Origin: Natronomonas sp.
Lineage (GTDB): Archaea; Halobacteriota; Halobacteria; Halobacteriales; Haloarculaceae
DNA length: 7,875 bases
Direction: 5' to 3'
NCBI GenBank assembly: GCA_007121575.1
Contig: SKKJ01000229.1
Coordinates: forward strand, 1-7,875
Both the position numbers and the translations under genes were made by a program. Position 1 is the first letter of the stretch, and every line of letters begins with the position of its first letter. Of this stretch, positions 1-5,240 are shown in pieces. The notes under the pieces are model-generated. The model did not search any database. It was not told the DNA's origin and saw nothing but the letters and a program-made list of their open reading frames with translations.

Positions 1-5
1 AAATA

Positions 6-20
6 TTTCACGCCGTGAAA
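6..20. repeat. 15-bp near-perfect palindrome (7-bp arms, 1-base centre)
   Basis: The sequence TTTCACGCCGTGAAA has TTTCACG and CGTGAAA arms around a single C. A one-base loop is too tight for a good RNA hairpin, so a binding site for a dimeric protein is more likely than a terminator. It lies about 40 bp beyond the 3' end of the regulator gene at 60-884, next to an AT-rich AAATATTT stretch that could be a promoter element for a gene outside the window. Function is inferred only. Confidence 0.4.
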
Positions 21-59
21 CCGTGGTCGATAACGGTGGTCCGACTCAGATGGCGTCGG

Positions 60-884
60 TTATCGGGTCGATTCGACCGAGAGGAGGCTATCAGCGTTAT
101 CAAGTGATCGAGCCTCGTCTCGAAACTGTGTATAACGGGACTCTGCCCACGTACGCATCTCATCGCTCCCGGTGTCAACGAGTGACTGCAACGCCCCCGT
201 ACTCGAATCGTAACAGCAGATGCATACCCGATCGTCGAACAGACAGATCCCACATCGGTCATCGAGTGGAAGATTATCGTGTAGCAAGACGGTGTAGTTG
301 GCTCGTTTCACCGCCCCTACGACGGTTTCCTCGTCCCACGATAGGAGGTCCTCGAAAACGGCAGGTGGGTAGATATACTCACACGCTAAGCCATCTAGAG
401 CACGATCGAAAAACGGTTCCAAGTTCCCCGATTTAAGCAGTGCCATGCCGAAACCGCGCATCGTTTTCGTTGTCGTGAGGAGTTCGGTAAGACGTTCGAT
501 AGGCTTGTAGGGATAACCGGACTCAGGCTTGGAAACCACCACATCGGTAAACAGCTCGACGCCGAAGTCGTCGATCTCGTGTGGCAGCCAAGGCCAAACC
601 TCACGGAGTCGCCGCTGACATCCCATCGCTTCTCGGAATTCATCGAACTGATCGGCAACGAACGTACCCAGCCCAGTCAACTGGTATGTCTTTCGCTCAC
701 GTTCGATCCAGTGGCGGTCCTGAAAATCGGCAAGGATTCGGCTCATCGTTGGGGAGGACGCTCCCGTCGCGGCTCGCAACTCGTTACGGTCACTCGGACC
801 GTCGGCCAGTGCAGTGAACACGGCTACGCGATGGTCCGACGTGACGAGGAACTCGATGTCATCAAGTGTCGCATCCACACTCAT
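60..884 (-). CDS. Winged-helix transcriptional regulator, FilR1/DUF1724-like haloarchaeal family
   Basis: The product has 274 residues and is probably a cytoplasmic DNA-binding regulator whose ligand is unknown. Residues about 8-75 form a winged helix-turn-helix: the recognition-helix region is around ATGASSPTMSRILADFQ (39-55), followed by a wing and TGLG (70-73). Residues about 95-250 resemble the effector domain of haloarchaeal regulators related to methanogenesis regulator FilR1 (formerly DUF1724), with the typical pattern of a short beta strand, FDDRV, then TGALQSLVDT and a W-x-E-x-x-Y helix near the end. Five cysteines crowd residues 211-224 (C211, C214, C221, C223, C224), which is unusual for a haloarchaeal protein. 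A GTG at 899 in frame would add five residues, but a TATA-like CTATAC lies about 28 bases before the ATG at 884, which fits a leaderless transcript from that ATG. The stop is TAA. The family call is from remembered sequence patterns; the target genes are unknown. Confidence 0.85.
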   Translation of the reverse strand: MSVDATLDDIEFLVTSDHRVAVFTALADGPSDRNELRAATGASSPTMSRILADFQDRHWIERERKTYQLTGLGTFVADQFDEFREAMGCQRRLREVWPWLPHEIDDFGVELFTDVVVSKPESGYPYKPIERLTELLTTTKTMRGFGMALLKSGNLEPFFDRALDGLACEYIYPPAVFEDLLSWDEETVVGAVKRANYTVLLHDNLPLDDRCGICLFDDRVCICCYDSSTGALQSLVDTGSDEMRTWAESRYTQFRDEARSLDNADSLLSVESTR

Positions 885-906
885 GGTACGTTTTGGCACG
901 CCATGA

Positions 907-915
907 TCGTATAGC
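907..915 (-). promoter_or_regulatory. TATA-like promoter element of the regulator gene
   Basis: The minus strand reads GCTATACGA here, centred about 28 bases upstream of the ATG at 884. That is the usual distance from an archaeal TATA box to the transcription start, so the mRNA is probably leaderless. The same octamer, CTATACGA, sits at exactly the same distance (22 bases between) from the ATG of the propeller gene at 2419. Confidence 0.5.
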
Positions 916-1035
916 TGCGGTTCTCATTGGGTCAAGATTCCGTGCAACGACACAGGGTGGCGATACTCCGAAGACGATCACGACGTTGTGTGTCTCACGA
1001 GTTTCGAACCGATCATCAGAGAACGGTCGTTGAAT

Positions 1036-1086
1036 AAGCGACGTACGTTAACGGACCGCGAAGACGACGTACGTTAACGAGACGCG
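1036..1086. repeat. Tandem duplication of a ~26-bp unit with a 15-bp perfect core
   Basis: Two head-to-tail units occupy 1036-1060 and 1061-1086. Both contain the identical core CGACGTACGTTAACG (1039-1053 and 1065-1079), begin with AAG or AAGA, and end in CGCG. The core itself holds two overlapping 8-bp palindromes, ACGTACGT and CGTTAACG. The array starts 2 bp beyond the stop of the propeller gene and lies about 150-200 bp upstream of the regulator gene, so it could be an upstream operator for the regulator, part of the 3' untranslated region of the propeller gene, or a chance duplication. I saw no third copy of the core in the window. Confidence 0.75.
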
Positions 1087-1087
1087 A

Positions 1088-2419
1088 TCATGACGCCGGC
1101 ACGAGACTGTACGCGTTGCCTTTCGCGTGGAGCACTTCGGGACCCTCTCCCCAGTAGCCGGAGATGTCCCCGCGCTCGGCGAAGAAAATGCGACCCTCGT
1201 GTGGAACCGCTTCACTGGTGACGTGGCCATTGCCCGCGACACGCCAGCGAATCGCACCTGTCGTTTTATCCAGTGCGTACAGGTGCGTATCATAGGAGCC
1301 GACCAAGACAGAATCCGCGGTAACCGACAGCGAACCGATGACGTTGCCGCCGACGTCCGTCGACCACAGCTGTTCGCCGGTCTCGGTGTCAAGTGCGTAG
1401 ACACGCCAGTCGTCACCGCCGAAGTACACGGTCCCCGAATCGGGATCGATTCCCGGATTCGACATGATGACCTCGCCGGTTTCGAACGACCACGTTTCGG
1501 TGCCCTCTTCGAGGTCGACACGATAGAAGTGCCCGTCCCACGAGCCGACGAACGCACCGCCGTCGTAGGTCGGGATCGTCCCCTTGATCTCCGCGCCGGT
1601 TCGAAACTCCCACGCGGGATCGAGCGATGGGAACTCCCAACAGTACACCTTTCCATCGTTCGATCCGGTTATCATCCGTTGGGTCGCGGGGTCGATTGCC
1701 GTCGAAGGGTGTGGCATCCCCCACAGCCGGCTGTCGTGCCAAAGCGGCTGTCCCGTGGACGCATCGAGCGCCCACATCGTTCCCGAAGGCGGTTGCCACG
1801 GGTAGTTGTATTCGGCGACGACGTAGACGACGCCGTCCCAATACGCCGGACTGGAGCCGATCGCGATCGACCCGCCGAGTCGTAAAAGCGAGGTCTTCCA
1901 GACGCGTTCTCCCGTTTCGATGTCGAACGCGTACATCGACCCGTCGTAGCCGCCGAGATACGCAGTTCCGCCGACGATGAGCGGCGTCCCGTGAAAGCCG
2001 TAGCTCAACGAGGCGGTCGTCGTCGTGCTCCACAGCCGGTCGCCGTCGGGGGCGACCGCGTGGAGTGTCCCCGTATCGGAAGGGATCAACACCGTCTCGC
2101 CATCGGGGCTCGGGAGCGGGCTCGATTTCGCGGCCGAATGACCGATCCCGTTGATCGGGATCGACCACTCGATTTCGACGGCGTCGGGAACGACGGCGTC
2201 TGGATAGTACCCGAGGCGTCGGAGGCCGCCACGGAACATCGTCGTTTCGTCGTCCGGATACGTCTGGTCGTACGGGAGGATCTCGGGATCGAAATCGGAT
2301 TGCGACCGGTCGTATGTGCCCCGAAGCCGAGACCAGCCGAGTCCGCCGAACGCCGCCGTTGCAAATCCTGCGAGCAACCGACGTCGAGAGAAGACGCGCC
2401 GATCCGAATCGGGAGCCAT
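1088..2419 (-). CDS. Tat-exported PQQ-like (BamB-type) beta-propeller protein
   Basis: The product has 443 residues and probably forms a seven- or eight-bladed beta-propeller outside the membrane. The N-terminus has a twin-arginine signal: SRRRLLAGF at 11-19, followed by a small-residue hydrophobic stretch to about 28. No lipobox cysteine is present, so it is either released or anchored by an uncleaved segment. A FRGGLRRLGYYPD segment (62-74), typical of this family, precedes the propeller. Repeats of the form G-x-x-Y-A-L-D-x-x-T-G-x-x-x-W begin near residues 116, 158, 212, 255, 295, 336 and 376, mostly 40-43 residues apart. BamB-type propellers usually act as protein scaffolds; I see no evidence for PQQ binding or dehydrogenase activity. 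A GTG at 2422 is also in frame, but the ATG at 2419 has a TATA-like box at the leaderless distance. It is divergent from pckA and needs no functional link to it. Confidence 0.9.
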   Translation of the reverse strand: MAPDSDRRVFSRRRLLAGFATAAFGGLGWSRLRGTYDRSQSDFDPEILPYDQTYPDDETTMFRGGLRRLGYYPDAVVPDAVEIEWSIPINGIGHSAAKSSPLPSPDGETVLIPSDTGTLHAVAPDGDRLWSTTTTASLSYGFHGTPLIVGGTAYLGGYDGSMYAFDIETGERVWKTSLLRLGGSIAIGSSPAYWDGVVYVVAEYNYPWQPPSGTMWALDASTGQPLWHDSRLWGMPHPSTAIDPATQRMITGSNDGKVYCWEFPSLDPAWEFRTGAEIKGTIPTYDGGAFVGSWDGHFYRVDLEEGTETWSFETGEVIMSNPGIDPDSGTVYFGGDDWRVYALDTETGEQLWSTDVGGNVIGSLSVTADSVLVGSYDTHLYALDKTTGAIRWRVAGNGHVTSEAVPHEGRIFFAERGDISGYWGEGPEVLHAKGNAYSLVPAS

Positions 2420-2441
2420 CACGCGAACGGAGAACCGCCGG

Positions 2442-2450
2442 TCGTATAGG
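2442..2450 (-). promoter_or_regulatory. TATA-like promoter element of the propeller gene
   Basis: The minus strand reads CCTATACGA, centred about 28 bases before the ATG at 2419, which fits a leaderless archaeal transcript. It shares the octamer CTATACGA, and the exact spacing to the ATG, with the regulator gene promoter at 907-915. Confidence 0.5.
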
Positions 2451-2513
2451 CGTCTCGGTCAGATCCCGCGTGAAAAGAACGCAACGGTAAGCGACCAAAC
2501 GACATCCCCGTAA

Positions 2514-2523
2514 GGACATGTCC
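2514..2523. promoter_or_regulatory. 10-bp perfect palindrome, possible operator between the propeller gene and pckA
   Basis: GGACATGTCC is a perfect 10-bp palindrome in the divergent intergenic region, about 60-70 bp upstream of the pckA TATA-like element and about 65-70 bp upstream of the propeller promoter element. It could serve either gene. No known regulator motif was recognised, and a palindrome of this length can arise by chance. Confidence 0.25.
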
Positions 2524-2579
2524 ATTACAGACTGCGAAACAATCCCGTTTGTGATAATAGGCCACACCGGATTAGAAAC

Positions 2580-2591
2580 TCTATATTTATC
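2580..2591 (+). promoter_or_regulatory. AT-rich TATA-like promoter element of pckA
   Basis: TCTATATTTATC stands out as an AT-rich block in a GC-rich region. It lies about 30-35 bases before the ATG at 2619, so transcription would start at or a few bases before that codon. The GGGGG run at 2597-2601 is too far from 2619 to be a convincing ribosome binding site and too close to the ATG at 2607. Confidence 0.5.
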
Positions 2592-2618
2592 CATCTGGGG
2601 GTTGCTATGTTAGATACA

Positions 2619-4133
2619 ATGTCCGATACCGGGCTGATGCCCCCGTCACCGGAAACAGCGCTTTCTGATCCGGCCGAAGCAGACAACGTCATCTATAATC
2701 CGTCGCGCGAGGAGCTCCGCACGTTCTCCCGCGAGCTCGAGACGACGACGGAGTTCGGTTCGCCGGCATACGTGAGCGAGCAACGTTCGCGCTGTGCCGA
2801 CCGGACGAAAAACGCCATCGACGACGAGTTCGGCGCGGATGACCACGCCCAGATCGAAACCGCGATCGAATACGCTCGCGAACACGAGATGGTGTGCATC
2901 GATCGGCGGATCGGACGCCACCCAGATCACACGTACGTCGGCCGGTACTACGTCCCGAAGCGATACGCGCGCATCGCGCTCGCCGTCACCAACCTGTTCG
3001 AACCGGCCGAAGAGGGTGCGGTTCCGGATTTCCTCACCGTACAGATCCCAGAGCACGACGAGATCTCGATTCGCGTGCTTCCGGAGACCGGTGTGACTGC
3101 CGTTTTAGGGAGTGATTACTCGGGCGAGGCGAAAAAGTCGTTCCTTCGACTGTTTATGCGCCGCGCGAAAGAACGCGGCGGGCTCGGACTCCACGCGGGC
3201 AGCAAGCGGGTCACGCTCGAAACCGAAGCCGGCGAGCTCGAAGATATCGGCCAAGTGTTCCTCGGTCTTTCGGCGACCGGCAAATCGACGCTGACCGCCC
3301 ACGGTCTGTGGCTCGACGAGCCCGAGGAAGCGACGATGCTTCAAGACGACGTCTGTGCACTATTGCCGGACGGAACCGTCGCCGGCAGCGAAGGGAACGG
3401 TCTCTACATCAAAACCATCGGACTCGATGCCGACGAACAGCCCGCGATGTACGCCGCAACGACGCACGAATCGGCAGTGCTGGAGAACGTCTCGGTCGCG
3501 GACGACGGCACCGTCGATTTCGATAGCGGCGAGTACACCACGAACGGGCGAGCGTCCATCCTTCGAGAACATCTCTCATCGGCGGGTGAAGAGATCGACC
3601 TCGGAGCGGTCGATCAGGTGTTCTTTATCACGCGCAATCCGGTGATGCCGCCGGTCGCGAAGCTTTCGGCCGAGGCGGCCGCCGCGGCGTTCATGCTCGG
3701 CGAATCGATCCAAACGAGCGCAGGCGATCCGTCGAAGGCCGGCGAATCGATCCGTGTCGTCGGGACGAATCCGTTCATCATCGGACCGGAAGGCGAAGAA
3801 GGCAATCGCTTCCGCGACCTCATCGAAGAGCTCGATGTCGACTGTTTCGTGCTCAACACAGGTCACCTCGGTAACGAGGCGAAGGACATCGGCGTCACCG
3901 AGTCGGTCACGCTTCTCCGAGAGATCGCCCGCGGAACCGTCGATTGGACCGACGATGAAGAACTCGGGCTCACAATTCCGGAATCCGTCCCGGGAATCGA
4001 GATCGGCGACTTCAGAGTTCAAGACCACGTCGAAGATTACGTCGGAAAGCTCCAAAAGCTCCGCGCCGAACGCCGTGAGTATCTCTCGGCGTTCAAATCC
4101 TTGGACGACGATATCGAAGACGCCGTCTACTGA
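2619..4133 (+). CDS. pckA: Phosphoenolpyruvate carboxykinase (ATP), haloarchaeal type
   Basis: This cytosolic enzyme converts oxaloacetate and ATP to phosphoenolpyruvate, ADP and CO2, the entry step of gluconeogenesis. The 504-residue product keeps the ATP-type PEPCK signature in order (numbering from this start): GRHPDHTY (99-106), corresponding to bacterial GRSPKDKY with the substrate-binding Arg; YSGEAKK (167-173) and the later LGLHAGS with the metal-ligand His at about 192; the P-loop GLSATGKST (216-224); LQDDV with the metal-binding Asp (241-245); EGNGLYIKTI (258-267); VLENVSVADDGTVDFDSG (287-304); NGR (309-311) in place of bacterial NTR; and MPPVAKL followed by FVLNTG (about 410-415). 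Length is a little under the roughly 540 residues of the E. coli enzyme. An ATG four codons upstream (2607) is possible, but 2619 gives the MSDTG start I associate with haloarchaeal homologues and suits the promoter position. It looks transcribed alone. Confidence 0.95.
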   Translation: MSDTGLMPPSPETALSDPAEADNVIYNPSREELRTFSRELETTTEFGSPAYVSEQRSRCADRTKNAIDDEFGADDHAQIETAIEYAREHEMVCIDRRIGRHPDHTYVGRYYVPKRYARIALAVTNLFEPAEEGAVPDFLTVQIPEHDEISIRVLPETGVTAVLGSDYSGEAKKSFLRLFMRRAKERGGLGLHAGSKRVTLETEAGELEDIGQVFLGLSATGKSTLTAHGLWLDEPEEATMLQDDVCALLPDGTVAGSEGNGLYIKTIGLDADEQPAMYAATTHESAVLENVSVADDGTVDFDSGEYTTNGRASILREHLSSAGEEIDLGAVDQVFFITRNPVMPPVAKLSAEAAAAAFMLGESIQTSAGDPSKAGESIRVVGTNPFIIGPEGEEGNRFRDLIEELDVDCFVLNTGHLGNEAKDIGVTESVTLLREIARGTVDWTDDEELGLTIPESVPGIEIGDFRVQDHVEDYVGKLQKLRAERREYLSAFKSLDDDIEDAVY

Positions 4134-4208
4134 CGCGCTTCGAGTAGTCGAGTATTTCTGACACACGCTTTCCTCGATGGGATATCACAGTTCGTCGATG
4201 ATCGAACC

Positions 4209-4215
4209 CTTTAGG
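4209..4215 (+). promoter_or_regulatory. Possible TATA-like element of the HtpX-like protease gene
   Basis: CTTTAGG lies about 29 bases before the ATG at 4241, the distance expected for a leaderless archaeal transcript, and only about 20 bases before the alternative GTG at 4232. It therefore favours the ATG. The match to a haloarchaeal TATA box is weak. Confidence 0.35.
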
Positions 4216-4240
4216 CGACGGTCGAACGTGAGTGAACCTA

Positions 4241-5185
4241 ATGCGTGGGGCAACGATTCGGTTCGTGATGGCGGTCGTCGGCCTCGTGGCGTTCTCTGTG
4301 TATGCAGCCGGTGCGTACGTCACATACGCCATTATTCAACTCGTGTTGGCCGACCGTCCCTCCTCAATGACAATCATCTCGATCTTTATCGGAATCACAC
4401 TCTTGGTCGGCTTCCTGAGTTATCGGTACGGAACGGCGCAGCTGCTTGCGTCGATGGAGACAGTTGGCGCGTTCGGCCCACGAATCGAGTGGTTTAACGG
4501 GCGAGTAACGGCGCTCTCGGCGGAGATGGAGATCGATCAACCCGAGATCTGGTTCACGGATATGGAAGAGCCGAACGCCTTCGCGATGAGCGGGCCGAAC
4601 GGCGGCGTGGTGGTCTTCGATACGACCCTGTTTTCGCTGTTATCCGATGATGAACTGGAGGCGATCTTAGCACACGAACTCGCACATTTAGAGAGTCACG
4701 ACGGACTCGTTCAGCTGCTGGCGTTTACGGGGCTTCAAACCGTCGTCGGCGTCGTCTCACTGCTGTTACTTCCCGTGATGCTACTTTTGACCGGGATCGC
4801 CAAGGCGAACGCGTGGATTCGCGGGACCCCTTCGGCGTGGACGAAAAGCCTCGCGTGGAAGTTTCGAACCGTCATCTTCGCGTTCGTCATGATCGTCCCG
4901 ATGATCGTCACCTTCGTGCTGTTGGTCCGATCCCGACGGCGCGAATACGCCGCCGATCGACGAGCGGCCGAGGTGACCGACAACCCGCTGGCGTTGGCTC
5001 GCGCGCTGGCGACGATCCACGAAGCGATGACCGAGGAACTCAAACTGAAGGGATTAGAGCCGTTCGGTAGTGAAGGACACCCAGTCCCGGAAACGCTCTA
5101 TCGGCTGTTCTCGACGCATCCGGACGTGAAATCACGAATCGCGAAGCTTCGAGCGATGGAAAAGGAGACGGAACGGCGTCAGTGA
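4241..5185 (+). CDS. htpX: HtpX-like M48 family membrane zinc metalloprotease
   Basis: The product has 314 residues and is an integral membrane protease that probably degrades misfolded membrane proteins, as bacterial HtpX does. The zinc site HELAH is at 145-149 (zinc ligands His145 and His149, catalytic Glu146), and the third ligand is probably Glu235 in REYAADR, the usual downstream M48 motif. Four hydrophobic segments are visible: two N-terminal ones at about 7-36 and 43-60, and two between the zinc motifs at about 161-187 and 208-230, the order typical of HtpX. PNAFAMSGP (111-119) and STHPD (291-295) are further family landmarks. A GTG at 4232 in frame would add three residues. The gene is 107 bp after pckA with its own possible promoter, and its stop is 55 bp from the convergent copper gene; I see no strong hairpin terminator there, only the short direct repeat GGTTATCA/GGTTATCAT. 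The symbol is by family, since haloarchaea carry several paralogues. Confidence 0.92.
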   Translation: MRGATIRFVMAVVGLVAFSVYAAGAYVTYAIIQLVLADRPSSMTIISIFIGITLLVGFLSYRYGTAQLLASMETVGAFGPRIEWFNGRVTALSAEMEIDQPEIWFTDMEEPNAFAMSGPNGGVVVFDTTLFSLLSDDELEAILAHELAHLESHDGLVQLLAFTGLQTVVGVVSLLLLPVMLLLTGIAKANAWIRGTPSAWTKSLAWKFRTVIFAFVMIVPMIVTFVLLVRSRRREYAADRRAAEVTDNPLALARALATIHEAMTEELKLKGLEPFGSEGHPVPETLYRLFSTHPDVKSRIAKLRAMEKETERRQ

Positions 5186-5240
5186 GCGGGCGTCGAGGGA
5201 AAACGGTTGGTTATCAGTGGCGATCGGTCGAATCCGGTTA

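Noticed and set aside
1088..2419. PQQ-dependent dehydrogenase
   Set aside because: The repeats match the propeller fold, but the protein is shorter than such enzymes and I could not see the catalytic and cofactor-binding residues; a BamB-like scaffold protein is the safer call.
1413..2594. 393-residue minus-strand open frame overlapping the propeller gene
   Set aside because: It is an arginine-rich out-of-frame shadow of the propeller gene, as expected from GC-rich haloarchaeal codon use, and lacks the acidic composition of real haloarchaeal proteins.
4140..4154. Direct repeat TCGAGTA-G-TCGAGTA just after pckA, considered as a TrmB site or terminator
   Set aside because: TrmB sites need TACT paired with GAGTA, which is absent here, and the repeat is direct rather than inverted, so it forms no hairpin. 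The short T-rich stretch after it (TTTCT) is too weak to call a terminator.
3576..4166. 196-residue minus-strand open frame antisense to the end of pckA
   Set aside because: It is moderately acidic but lies wholly antisense to a confidently identified gene apart from its first residues, with no promoter or recognisable domain.
5186..5240. Bidirectional terminator between the convergent protease and copper genes
   Set aside because: No stable inverted repeat or long T run was visible on either strand; only a short direct repeat of GGTTATCA.
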